Origin: Trichobilharzia regenti
Lineage: Eukaryota; Platyhelminthes; Trematoda; Strigeidida; Schistosomatidae
NCBI GenBank assembly: GCA_944472135.2
Contig: OX235270.1
Coordinates: 118,373,842 to 118,437,841, forward strand
Length of the DNA stretch: 64,000 nt
Direction of reading: 5' to 3'
Part shown: positions 44,215-54,178 of the stretch, piece after piece
How the letters are laid out: the number at the start of each line of letters is the position of its first letter
Numbering within the stretch: the stretch's first letter is position 1
Translations under genes and position numbers: made by a program
The notes under the pieces: generated by a model
The model's database searches: none
What the model saw: the letters and a program-made list of their open reading frames with translations, nothing else
Told to the model about the DNA's origin: nothing

Positions 44215-44700
44215 GTTTATGGGGATTTGACTGGTTACAGGATTTCATTATGAGCCGACATTGGTTAGAGAACCACTGGAAATCCTGGGAGTACTGGACA
44301 GCTGTTTCGTCAATCTAGTTTGAGACTCTTCATCACTTCGCACCCACTGGGGTTTGAAACCACGACCTGTTGGTTACAAGGCGAGCTCATATACCATTAA
44401 GCCACTGGGACCCAATCCAATAGCCCATGAATTCTAGCTTTTGCCAATTCATGACATAGAGCGACCCCTAGCCAATGTCTTCGGCGAGTATTTATCCTTA
44501 CACCCGACCGGCTGCACCCTACTAGCCACGACTTCTTACTAGAACCGCAGGTAACTACCTACCCAGAAGGCCATGGGTTCCTACCCCGGTGAGTGCGTAC
44601 TGATGAAGAGTCCCAAACTAGGGCGAAACAGCTGTCCAGTACTCCCATGTTTTCCAATGGTTCTCTAACCAATGTCAGCTCATGATGAAATCCTGTAAGT
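44215..44700. mobile_element. SINE-B inverted dimer
   Basis: A nearly full minus copy (44215-44565: 3' end, ribozyme at 44291-44337, tRNA-like head, 5' region ending TAACTACCTACCC) is followed head to head by a plus copy starting in the B-box region (GGGTTCCTACCCCGGTGAG) at about 44575 and running to its 3' end near 44700. Both ribozymes read ATGAAGA (C3 to A). Confidence 0.83.
44597..44642 (+). ncRNA. Hammerhead of SINE-B (C3-to-A)
   Basis: Stem I GTACTG/CAGTAC perfect, core ATGAAGA, stem II GTCC/GGGC, GAAA, palindrome ACAGCTGT, GTC. Only C3 departs from the consensus. The same change is seen at 44291-44337 (minus), 50027-50075 (minus) and 50545-50596. Confidence 0.78.
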
Positions 44701-45777
44701 TTAAGATTCCTTTGGCCATTTTAACTTCTATACTCAGAACACCTAATTGTATACCTGCTTCATATTCGATATACAGGAAAGTTACTTAGACTACATGTAT
44801 CGAATGAATCTAAATCTTCTTTAGGTTAACTGTCGGAAGCATATCTTCATCAAAGTTTACAAAGTTATGGAGTTAGATAATAATAATAATAATAGTAATA
44901 ATAATAGTCTAAAACTGTCAGATGCTTAACAATATGGTACCATCAATCGGGCAAGTATTCGGACAGCTATGAACACTTTGCTTGGTCATACTTCTACTTG
45001 TAATGACCTCCTGCAGTCATTTACTCTACCAAATTAACTTTGTTGAAAACGAACTACTGACCATAAATGAAGTATTATTATTCAAGCCTATTTGAGTTTA
45101 ACCCCAGATAAGCCTCAGTGAAGAATTGAGGCACCATTGTTTTGGAGAACAACTATTTTTAAACTGTTTACATTATGAGCATCAAATTTTACCTGTTGTA
45201 GTTTCATTACTATCACTCGTTTATTATTCACCTTATAGGCTGATATAAACCAGGGTATCAGAAACTTAACTTTAAATGCATAATGGTGTTTTTTTTCTAC
45301 AAATCGATAAGACTTAGATAACAACTGAAGAAGAGTAGGAAGTACTTAATGGCTGCTGTAGACTTTACATTTCAGTTGACGAAAAGGGTTTGTTGCGAAT
45401 TATTATGCAAAAGTCTCGGGTCCAACGTTATTGCAGAGAGGTGTATGGATATAGTATACGAATTCTATTAAATATACCATTTAACCGTAATGTCATGTAT
45501 TAATCCATCATCCTCCTGCCGACAAAGCAAGGAATGAAGTTACCAGAACAATCATCAGAGCATCTGATAAGATAGGTAGGTATTCCCACTCAACCATTCA
45601 GTAGCGCTGTAACCTAGCAGGGTATCTACTGAAGTAGACTACAAATAGTTCACAATCAAAGACGATTTTAGTTGTACTAAAGTATTTCAGTCTGTTGGTT
45701 CATTTAATAACATCAGAAGTAATGTACAATAGCTATAGTCAATTTTAGTAGTCAAAACTACTGCCTATTAGAACTCT
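44701..45777. other. Unassigned spacer
   Basis: (AAT)n at about 44879-44908. No gene recognised. Confidence 0.4.
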
Positions 45778-46345
45778 GTTTCACATTGACTGGTCTCTGG
45801 GGCACGGATGAGAATGTCAAAAGAAGAGGTTCGCTTAGGCCAAGCAGAATCATTAATCTGAAAGGAGTTTAGAAATCTACCGTACTTACCATAAAGGACA
45901 AAATTCGGGTTTTCAACACCAACGTCAAAAGATTGAGTCATTCTACATGGATCAGAGACATAATGCATTGAATAAAGTATTTCCAACAGGCCGTAGACTT
46001 TCATCAACAGCTGCCTAGGCCTCTTACTGAAAACAAGATGTCTGGACAGAAAAGATAAGCAAAAAGGAGCCCTGGAAACTAACCAACCAAAAACCTACTG
46101 ACCAACAAATAGACAGAAGGAAATGGAGGTGGACTGGACACACGCTGTGGAGATAGTTGAGAGTCATCGCGCCTCAGGCTGTCGAGTGGAAAGCGGGTGG
46201 AGCACAACTAGGAGGAGATAGTGTGAGGGGGAGATGGCAGCTTATAGAAAGTCGTGGAGCTGATGAAACAAGACTGTAGAGGAAAAAGTGAAATGGGGAT
46301 GTGCTGCTGAAGTCCTATGTTACACTTTGGACCTAAGAGAATGAC
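45778..46345 (+). mobile_element. RTE-like element, copy J (C-terminal part and 3' end, decayed)
   Basis: Plus-strand remnant: a stretch equivalent to RIFNTNVK..SVLLYGSE near 45905-45965, FHQQLPRPL region, RRKWRWTGHTL near 46115-46145, EEIV..EMAAYRKSWS near 46215-46260, and the 3' end GAAGTCCTATGTTACACT. It ends exactly where the minus-strand PLE begins. Confidence 0.75.
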
Positions 46346-46636
46346 AGTAATATTATTTAAAACAATTAGTTCCCTTTATGAATTTAAGCAAAGCAATAAG
46401 AAGACGTAATTTGTCTGAATCGTGTAATGTATTTGCGCAACACATTTTGAACAATCTGATCACACACGGACTTGTCATAGGAATATATATATAAAAAATT
46501 AATAAAGAGGTAAGAGGTGAGAAAATAGACATAGGTCAAGTTAAAAGGACATATTCAAGGTCAAAAAATAAAAATGAAGACCACGAAACCAAATAGCAGA
46601 GGTAATAGTACATCTGCTATGGTATCAAAACAAAAT

Positions 46637-46867
46637 TTACCAAGGAAGGTTTAATGTGATGACAAATTGTTTTTGAACGCATAAAGGTGGCTTGAACTTT
46701 CTGATTGCTAGGGCTTCTACAAACTTTAGGATACACCCCAAACACGTTTTATAGATAGGTTTAAAAGATCTGTTAACATCAATTTTATGACCTGTCTCTA
46801 TAATATGTTTCGCAATAGAAGAGCTAGGTCTCCTGTTCTCACCGTTAATAGGTTCTGATGATTCCAT
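46637..46867 (-). pseudogene. Penelope-like element: C-terminal part
   Basis: 76-residue frame: SSSIAKHIIETGHKIDVNRSF, KFVEALAIRKFKPPLCVQK and TLNLPW before the stop. It completes the GIY-YIG frame above after a frameshift. The SxxIAxHxxETGH and KPxLCVQK boxes recur in every PLE piece here. Confidence 0.83.
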
Positions 46868-46909
46868 TTGTTTCTGGAGCCATTTTGGAATATGCTCTGA
46901 AGCCCTTAC

Positions 46910-47254
46910 TTACAGAGATCGATGAGTCCTCCCTATGTATGTGTGTCCACACGTACATTCAAATTGGTAAATACAGTGGGATGTGACGTCATTTTTCGCA
47001 TGTTCGAAGGGCTTAGATAGATATAATGGCTTTACATTCTCTAATATTATGATATTAACTGCATAAAAAGTCTTTTTAACAGCAGCGTTCAGCCTTTGTC
47101 TAGTTATCAAGCTGCTTTGATGTCCCATATAGGGTAGCTTGATGTACACGTCTTTCTTAGGGGCGAGTTGGAGAGTGGGTCTTGGTGTTCTGACTACTTT
47201 ATATCTCCTGATGAACTTTTCTGGATAATTGTTATCAACCAGAGTTTGTGTCAA
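46910..47254 (-). CDS. Penelope-like element: linker and first half of GIY-YIG nuclease
   Basis: 114 residues. TLVDNNYPEKFIRR is the PLE linker (compare LANGYPESFI at 7965), followed by DVYIKLPYMGHQSSLITRQRL, the conserved run before the nuclease, and CIYQFECTCGHTYIGRTHRSL containing the CIYxF, C.C and YIGRT motifs. The frame breaks right after the YIG motif; the EH.P.W part is in another frame near 46870-46905. The RT core is missing. Confidence 0.85.
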   Translation of the reverse strand: MTQTLVDNNYPEKFIRRYKVVRTPRPTLQLAPKKDVYIKLPYMGHQSSLITRQRLNAAVKKTFYAVNIIILENVKPLYLSKPFEHAKNDVTSHCIYQFECTCGHTYIGRTHRSL

Positions 47255-47405
47255 TATTCTTTCTTCTTCACGCTTGATGAAGATGTATGAGTGACTTGAT
47301 ATGATTATGAGCGGCAGTAGTTTGTGCTCGAAACGTCATCAGTTCATATTACTGTATAACACTGTGTGATTTTATCAAAATAAAATCCTATTTGTAATAG
47401 ACTTA

Positions 47406-48215
47406 GTTTTCTTGCCAACTGGATTCTGCCAATCACGTTTGCAAAGTGATCGTTAAACTACGTGGCTTGCCTTCGTGGTACACTTTCGGTTGATGTTAAG
47501 TAGTTTTAATCAACTGGCAGGAGGTCCTGCTGTCACGCGCTGAAAACTTATACCTACAGCCTCGAAAGAAAGGGATTGATAACTCGATGCAAACTGGAAT
47601 CTGCTTCATCCAATGCCGAAGTTAGAGACGTTGCCACTGAACTATTCATGTTCACGATAGTCCTCTTGAAAGAACCTAATAAGTACAGTGATTTGTTACT
47701 GGGCAGGTAATCAATGTCTTGCATTTAGTCTTTAGTGTTGGTGTGAACTGAATTCTAGTAGTTGCTAGGGGGTTAGTGAGCAAAGAACCTACGTCAGTAG
47801 CCTTCCCTTGACCACCTCTGACAAATACGTTAACAATTTCGTGGTACATACATAACTGCGGTTATTTTTAGTATTTTATTACATAGGGCCCAAATGAATA
47901 TTTATCAGGTAAGCATGGTACCACTCAACTGTTTTAGTTACTGTTCAGCAACACATATTACATATTTTCAATGCGTTACCAAAATAACTCCATTAACTTA
48001 CTCTAAATACCAGTTTTAGAGCAGAGATTCTCGAAATTTTTGTGAAAGTATATTTAATAATAGCATCATTTTGGTTTTTTGTGGCAAGGTATATGTCACG
48101 GATGACACTAGGTAACTTTCATTATGTATATTATAATCAAAAAGAGTCCTAAAAAAATACAAGCCACTGAAATATAATCAGGCGAATGAATTGTAACTTA
48201 AGCGATCTGATAAAC
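47406..48215. other. Unassigned spacer
   Basis: No gene recognised. Confidence 0.4.
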
Positions 48216-48660
48216 TTGCAAGCTTGACTAATAGAATTCAGTCTGCACCGAAGATAGGACTAGACACATTACACTAGTTACTGACTGGTGTCCAATCAAA
48301 AATATCCAATACAGTCCTACGGGAGGTCAATTGCAAGCCTGAATAGCTCAGTGGTAACGTCTCTGACTGCAACACTGGGTGATGCGGGTTCAAATCTCAG
48401 AAGGGGTATGAGTTCCTTCAAGAATGCAGATACGCCTCGCTGATGAGTGCCAACTAGCAAGAAACCTAGGTCAGACTGGGCTTCCTGTGGCCGATCACCT
48501 CCAACCATCTAATACCAACAATTCACAGTGCATAGTGATGGTGAGCCACCTAGCGCGCTGGCCACATTGCAAGCTTGATTGGTAGAATTCAGTCTGCACC
48601 GAAGATAGGACTAGACGCATTACACACACTAGTTACTGACTAGTGTGCAATCAAAAAACT
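48216..48660 (+). mobile_element. Third tRNA-headed hammerhead SINE, 351-bp unit with 90-bp direct repeats
   Basis: 48216-48308 and 48567-48655 are direct repeats (TTGCAAGCTTGA, AGAATTCAGTCTGCACCGAA, GATAGGACTAGAC). Between them lie a tRNA-like head (A-box TAGCTCAGTGG at 48344, B-box GGGTTCAAATCT at 48386-48397) and a hammerhead (48425-48490). Spacing of the repeats gives a 351-bp unit, so the insertion holds about 1.27 units, the layout expected from a circular or tandem RNA. It is unlike the Sm-alpha and SINE-B sequences outside the ribozyme and tRNA boxes. Confidence 0.82.
48425..48490 (+). ncRNA. Hammerhead ribozyme of the third SINE family
   Basis: Core CTGATGA (48440-48446), stem II TGC/GCA with one mismatch at its base, GAAA (48461-48464), loopless palindromic stem III ACCTAGGT, cleavage triplet GTC (48470-48472). 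Stem I pairs only partly (GCCT with GGGC), so the copy is somewhat decayed although all core bases are intact. Confidence 0.78.
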
Positions 48661-49505
48661 TGTGCTCAACTGCGCCTAGATTACACTACTGACTTTTACC
48701 GAATCATGGCAAAATGACTGTTCAGTGTCCTATGGTTTTCGCCTAATTCTTTCACAATATTCGTCAATGATGAAGATTACTCTCAGTATCAACCAGTTAC
48801 GTACAAACCTTCTAATAAGATGAAAGATGTCACTATCATGTGCTTAAGGTGACACTTTTGCCAAATCTTTATTTTTAAGTAAGCTTTGCTTTGTATCGAA
48901 TTAACTAATTTCAAAGTACTTCATACTCCTCTCGTAACCTAAAGGTTCTGAGTGCAAGCCCAGGTGCTCGAAATGTTTCTTTATTAAATTACTGGAAGAT
49001 ACGAAATTAGTCGCAAAAAAAAGAGTAGGCGTTACTCGTCTGATTACTATTTAAAGGATAGACAGATTGTTTCTAAAAATATTTTCTTGAAGGTTTTCTT
49101 ATTATAGTATATTAATCACTCAGAATCTATAAAATGACGATGATGCATACTTTAAGCCTAAATTCAAAGAAACTAACAGTCTTTTGTCTTTTGATAATGC
49201 AAAATATGGTTTCTTTAAAAGGCACCCTAAAAACGAATTACTGCTACCCTAAACTAGTGTTTCATTATATTCACCACTACAGCAAACGAAGTCACGAAAA
49301 TCAGTGGATTCTACAAGGACAAACCGAATGTGGACAAGTTCATCTAACTTTTATAATAAAATAGAGAACTAGCAACAGCATTCCTAATTCTAATTCCCCC
49401 TTTAAACATCACTTTTGTTATTATGATTACTCATAATACCACTACTAATATTAATGCTTCTAGCTGTAGAAACGTTTAATAATTTTTGTGCGTTGTTAAT
49501 TATTT
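48661..49505. other. Unassigned AT-rich spacer
   Basis: A 76-codon plus frame (49134-49364) shows no domain. No repeat recognised. Confidence 0.4.
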
Positions 49506-49507
49506 TT

Positions 49508-49745
49508 CAAGAGTTTGGTTTGTGAGGATTATACGAGTTTTCGCCATTGAATCGGATTCCACTGGCTGAATGGTATACGAGCCAGTTTGCCTTGTAACCG
49601 GAAGGTCCTGGCTTCGAAACCTGTTGGTAGGTGCCTACTGCCGATGATTCTCAGAGTAGAATGAAACAGTTATACAGTACAACCTGATTTTCAATGGTTC
49701 TGTAACTTATGTCACTCCGTCGTCAAACTCATATAAACATTGTTA
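49508..49745. mobile_element. SINE-B copy with short inverted 3' end
   Basis: A short minus piece of the family 3' end (CAAGAGTTTGGTTTGTGAGG, 49508-49548) is joined to a plus copy starting upstream of the tRNA-like head (A-box-like TGGCTGAATGGT, B-box-like GGCTTCGAAACCTG). The ribozyme (49635-49680) has core CCGATGA (U4 to C) and stem II TTCT/AGAA. Same subfamily as 57681-58035. Confidence 0.75.
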
Positions 49746-50600
49746 GTATTGTCCTTATCGATCAATCATCCAGCAGGTTTACACTAAACTTATCCTATGT
49801 CTTCATTTTTTGATATCTGTTCATTGTATTTTATCCTTACGTTGGTTATTTGTCATCTGTAGAACTTGCAATAAGAGTAAACCCGTTTGGCTGTTTATGT
49901 TTTTTGTAGTATCAATATTTCTTCTCACACCACTAATTATAAATCGCTGTGTGAGACTTATACTTTTTGGTTACAAGATTTCATCATGAGCTGAAATTGT
50001 TTACAGAAAAACTCGAAAACCTGGGAGTACTGGACAGCTGTTTCGTCATACTAGTTTGTGACTCTTCATCAGTACGCACCCACCAGGTTTCGAACCCAGG
50101 ACCTTCTGGTTACAAGGCGAACTCGTAGATCATTAAGCCACTCGGATCCTATCCAATCACTAGCACATGAATTCCAACTTCTGCTAATTCATGTCAGAGC
50201 GTGACCACTTCGCAATGTCTTCTTCGAAGAGTAATTATCCTCATCTTCAACCTGTTGTATCCTATTGGTCACGGCTTCCCTTTAGAACCCCAGGTAATTG
50301 CTTGAATAGATCCAGTCGCTAGTGGGCACCAGGTTGACATTTAGGGGTTCGTTTGCAGGGATTTCATTTGGTCGCCGTGTCCATTGGGATACACTAGATC
50401 AGGTGTGAGGACAGACACTCGCCGATGGCGTTGGCTAGTGGTCCCGCTACACCGTGAATTGAAAGAAGCTGAAATTCATGGGTCACTGGATCGGGTTCCA
50501 GTGTCCTTGTAACAATAAAGTCATGGGTTTGAACCCCAGTGGATACATGCTGATGAAGAGTCCCACATACAACGACGAAACAGCTGTCCAATACTTCCAG

Positions 50601-50931
50601 TGTCAATCACGTCTCATAAACCGTTAATGCCCAGCTCTCGCTACGCTCGGGCCCACGCTGTTCTTAGAAGATTTCTCAGAAACGCTTAGTTATAACGGAC
50701 GAAAAAACCAAAACACCGATCTGCCGTTTGATATTTCTTTATTGTTACACCAACATATAAAAGGAATAAACGAAATAAGCAAACTAAGATTTCTGACGAT
50801 GTTTCACTCTTCTTTCTGAACAGCGACCGATGAGACGATGACTGTCGTATTGATGCCTCCGCGAAAATCGGGGAAGTTGATTTTGAGCAAACAACCAAGA
50901 ATTGATCGTTCAATCTTCAACTCCATTGACA
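50601..50931 (-). repeat. 3' LTR (element orientation minus)
   Basis: 331 bp. Read on minus it carries ACAATAAAG, a possible polyadenylation signal. It differs from the other LTR mainly at two patches: TTCTTAGAAGATTTCTCAG against TTCCTTTGAGTTTCAG, and GTTTGATAT against GCTTGTTAT. Confidence 0.9.
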
Positions 50932-51629
50932 CTCCCCGGCAAAAAAGGGATCCAACCCTTTTTTCCTTCACAATCAATGCACGTTGACTTGGATGCCATT
51001 GCGAGAACCTGGGTCACACGGACAGAGCTGAAATGGAAAACAAACAGAAAAGCCAACACACCACAAGCATACTCACAGCACAATCTCACACATCAATGAC
51101 GACCTGCGCCTCCAGACAGAGACCTCCTCTTGACATCTTGCAACACAATCGCCGCTTGCTAGAATGACTCTTGCAGAATGCGAAGTGACCATGGCAGCAC
51201 CTCACGATACTCTACGCACATCCTAATCTACTCACTATCAATTACCACTGCAATCGCTTGTCACTCATTCTGCCTCAGTTCTAGTAGCGGTGACGCATGC
51301 GAGCCTCAGTCGTTTACACTCTTTCTCCCCGGCGTGTCGGACCGCAGCTAACAATTATCTCCGTGTGCATTTCATTCTCAGCAATAGCCTAGCCTCCCCG
51401 GCGTATACGACCCATCTGCTGTCCTTAACATCAATCAATTCATTCACGGATGTAGAAGAGTGGACACAACATTGGAAGTAATCACGACGAAAATTTTAAC
51501 AAAATTATGCAATAACAACGAGGTACGAAAACAACGAGTAAACACAATGAATCCAAAAAACACCAATTGATATGACACACCACACGTATATACAAACAGT
51601 ACACACAAACTCGCATTTCATGTCTTGAT
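50932..51629. other. Non-coding part of the LTR element
   Basis: Near the LTR, minus-strand CCTTTTTTGCCGGGGAG could be a weak polypurine tract. A short direct block CTCCCCGGC..A recurs near 50932, 51328 and 51394. No frame with a recognised domain. Confidence 0.5.
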
Positions 51630-52080
51630 GGAATACCCTTGAAGAATTGCAGGACTTACACCAGTACGCCTACAAACCTTCACAGGTTGACCATTGTAAG
51701 TTGTGGAATGTCCGGACACAAACAAAATTAACTAACAATTATATCAATTGGAACTCACACAATTATTTAACACAAACATATGTACAATCACTACATCAAA
51801 AAAGTGGATTCCGGCATGACAAACTACCCTTGAAGAACTGTAGGACTTACAGCAGTACGCCTACATTCCTTCTCAGGTTGATGATCCAAGTGGAAGTCGT
51901 CCGGACACAAACAGAATTACCAACAGCTAGATGACAGATGATATCAATTCAGTATATACAATATGAACATATGTACAAAATCACACACCGAGCACATTAG
52001 ACTGCTCATTGATGCGCTACCCTTTGAAGAATTGTAGGACTTACAGCAGTACGCCTACAACCCTTCTCAGGTTGACGCCC
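51630..52080. repeat. Tandem repeat in the LTR element, period about 193 bp
   Basis: A block like CTTGAAGAATTG, AGGACTTACAGCAGTACGCC, TCTCAGGTTGA occurs near 51632, 51827 and 52018. Intervening parts share TCCGGACACAAAC and ATATGTACA. The last copy touches the end of ORF2. Confidence 0.8.
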
Positions 52081-53138
52081 TAGGTTGGAAAATCGTCGCA
52101 GAGTTCATTTGCTAACTTCCTTCTATCAGCTATATCCTCAAATCTGAACGGCAACACGCCCATGTCATTGTATCGTAGAATATAGATGACCAACAAACAC
52201 ACGACATATCTCATCAACCAAGTATAGAAACAGAGTAATTTACACCAAAGATAATAACATTCAAATAGTAACTTGAAACTAGAAATGCCTTTATTCGTGC
52301 AAGTCAATTTAACAATAACTCTCTCCTTTACACTTGGCTTATCCACACTAAACTGACCATTGATATTCGTCCTTTCAAACGAACTGATACTACCATAGTC
52401 ATTGCACAAGATACTTGAGTTGATGGGTGTCTGTTTCATTGTGGATGACAGCACCAACGATGACTGAGTGACACAAGGTGATGAACTTAGTGGTGGATCA
52501 GAAGCTGTTCTTGTTCGGCTCTCAGATAGTTGTCCAACTGCAAGATTACCACCACTGCTGTCTTTCACTACTAGTTCGGGTTTAGCACTATCATCTGATG
52601 ATAGGTGGGCTACATGCTGATCACTCACACTGACGGTCTCACAAATATCCATAACTTCTGCAACTGCATCTGCATTTATTTCTACTTCACGTTCAAGTTG
52701 TACAGAAACTTTGTTCAACTTAGCAGTAGTAGGCATATCCCTCATCTCATCATGATCAACCAAAGACAAATGTGCACTATCATGATCATTACCACAAATA
52801 TTCAATTTACCGTCAAGTTCATCATTTTCAAACTCTTTAATAACAGAAGTAGACAATTTTGGTTCCTCCTCACAAATCCTTAAAGGTTCTATATCTTCAA
52901 TCTGACTAGTAATACCTTGTAAACTTGTAGGGTCAGAACTGCACTCTGAAGCAATAACTCTATTCTGTGACACTCTATTCAACAATGGCTTACCAGTTGC
53001 AACTACAGACTTCTTCACAGCACCGTTATCGTCACACAATTCGGAGTCAGACCTGGAGTTTACATTTAGCTTATCACTGAACTTGCTCACTGGTTCACAG
53101 TTCACTTCTGTATGCACCTCTTGCACACGTGTAAACAC
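52080..53138 (-). CDS. Acidic, serine-rich protein with C-terminal hydrophobic segment (LTR element ORF2)
   Basis: 352 residues; function unknown. The first 270 residues are rich in Ser, Asp, Glu and Val and look disordered, with no protease or RT motif. The C-terminal part has a hydrophobic run (about 288-322: LLFECYYLWCKLLC, MRYVVCLLVIYIL) and ends RRKLANELCDDFPT. The combination ISSF...LWCKLLCFYTWLMR faintly recalls the segment between RNase H and integrase in BEL/Pao polyproteins, so the frame may fuse the Gag tail with a small piece of pol after a large deletion. A membrane protein is the alternative. The frame is probably reached from Gag by frameshift. Confidence 0.6.
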   Translation of the reverse strand: MFTRVQEVHTEVNCEPVSKFSDKLNVNSRSDSELCDDNGAVKKSVVATGKPLLNRVSQNRVIASECSSDPTSLQGITSQIEDIEPLRICEEEPKLSTSVIKEFENDELDGKLNICGNDHDSAHLSLVDHDEMRDMPTTAKLNKVSVQLEREVEINADAVAEVMDICETVSVSDQHVAHLSSDDSAKPELVVKDSSGGNLAVGQLSESRTRTASDPPLSSSPCVTQSSLVLSSTMKQTPINSSILCNDYGSISSFERTNINGQFSVDKPSVKERVIVKLTCTNKGISSFKLLFECYYLWCKLLCFYTWLMRYVVCLLVIYILRYNDMGVLPFRFEDIADRRKLANELCDDFPT

Positions 53139-54034
53139 AACCGTGTTTGTCTTGCATCTTGTAACTTATCTGTTGAGGATGTACTACGAAACCTGTTACA
53201 CTCACTAGGTCTATATGCATTACTAGACATCATGGAGCCTTCTCGATATCCACCTCTCTGAGGCCCTTTCGTCATCAATGATTGCATTTTACCCTCAGAC
53301 TGCTCTATTCTAGGGGTGAGATCTAATAGACTGGCAAACTTGCTCATAGATTGATTGACGCTATCTTTTACCAGTTTCAGGATATCATCAAACTTTGGCT
53401 CGATACCCTCATCCTCCATACGGGAGCTCATCTTCACCCACTTCCTTTGCAGTCGAGTAGGTAGACGTCTTGCTATTACTTCTAGTATAAAACTCGAGTT
53501 GAGGTCACTCATGCGATTCATCGAAATCATTCCATTCTTGTAAATTAGCAAATTATCTAAAAACTCAGTGAGTGCCTGGGAGTCATCCTGTAATTGACCA
53601 CCATTACCCTTAACAGCCTCGAATAATTTCCCTGCAATCATCGAAGGTCTTCCAAACCTTTGACGTAATATGCTCATAGCCTCGTAGTAGCCCTCTTTTG
53701 GCTTCATAAACTTACAACACTGTATAGCTCTTGCAGCATCTCCAGTGCAATATCTCATCAAATACATTAACTTCAATTCATCATTTAATAAAATACCACT
53801 CAACATGATCTCAAACTCCTTTACAAATTGTAAATAATCAGCCGGGTTTCCATCAAAACACCGTGGTTCAAATTTAGGGAGTTTGATGTTCCTATTATCC
53901 CTGAACGGCGAAACAGTAACATCAACCATGTCATGCTTAACATCAGACACATCGTTACAATTAACAGACAAGTCACCATGACTTACTTTCCTGTTTGCAT
54001 CCAAGACACTCTGTCCCTTCTTTGACCCAGGCAT
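53102..54034 (-). CDS. BEL/Pao-like Gag protein
   Basis: 310 residues, structural protein of an LTR element. Residues about 50-170 fit the Gag core typical of BEL/Pao elements (DUF1759 type): IKLPKFEPRCFDGNPADYLQF (50-70, longest part only hinted here), MRYCTGDAARAIQCC (93-107), YYEAMSILRQRFGRPSMIAG (116-135). A helical region with LPTRLQRKWVKMS follows, then a basic arginine/serine-rich C-terminus (GPQRGGYREGSM). A single short Cys-rich stretch (RLCLHVCKRC) near the end is not a canonical zinc knuckle. The frame overlaps the next one (52080-53138) by 37 bases in a different phase. Met1 is the first Met after the LTR leader and is a plausible start. Confidence 0.82.
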   Translation of the reverse strand: MPGSKKGQSVLDANRKVSHGDLSVNCNDVSDVKHDMVDVTVSPFRDNRNIKLPKFEPRCFDGNPADYLQFVKEFEIMLSGILLNDELKLMYLMRYCTGDAARAIQCCKFMKPKEGYYEAMSILRQRFGRPSMIAGKLFEAVKGNGGQLQDDSQALTEFLDNLLIYKNGMISMNRMSDLNSSFILEVIARRLPTRLQRKWVKMSSRMEDEGIEPKFDDILKLVKDSVNQSMSKFASLLDLTPRIEQSEGKMQSLMTKGPQRGGYREGSMMSSNAYRPSECNRFRSTSSTDKLQDARQTRLCLHVCKRCIQK

Positions 54035-54178
54035 TGTTGAACTTGACCCAATTCCAAAAAAGTTCCAGATATTGCTTGTTCAAAGAGGACTTGACCGGCA
54101 CCAGGAGAGATGAACGGTGACTATCCAAACTTTCACCAACTGTTTGAATCCGCCAGATCTGTTTCTATCGTCAGAAAC

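Larger units (their letters stand above)
46355..47405 (-). mobile_element. Penelope-like element, 5'-truncated copy
   Basis: Low-coordinate end AAAACAATTAGTTCCCTTTA is the family 3' end, shared with 26555. The minus strand encodes the PLE linker and GIY-YIG (46910-47254) and C-terminus (46637-46867). At 47290-47405 a block with the hammerhead-like element and TAACACTGTGTGATTTTATC follows, in plus sense. It abuts RTE copy J. Confidence 0.83.

Noticed and set aside
48336..48402. Possible functional tRNA gene
   Set aside because: Good A- and B-boxes but no consistent cloverleaf ends, and it is the head of a SINE with a hammerhead.
51630..52080. CRISPR-like array
   Set aside because: Three long diverged repeats in an LTR element of an animal genome; spacing and repeat length do not fit.
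54145..54178. tRNA primer-binding site TGGCGGATTCAAAC
   Set aside because: It lies about 24 nt from the LTR edge instead of within a few bases, and the match includes a T-loop-like part where acceptor-stem complement is expected; kept only as a possibility.
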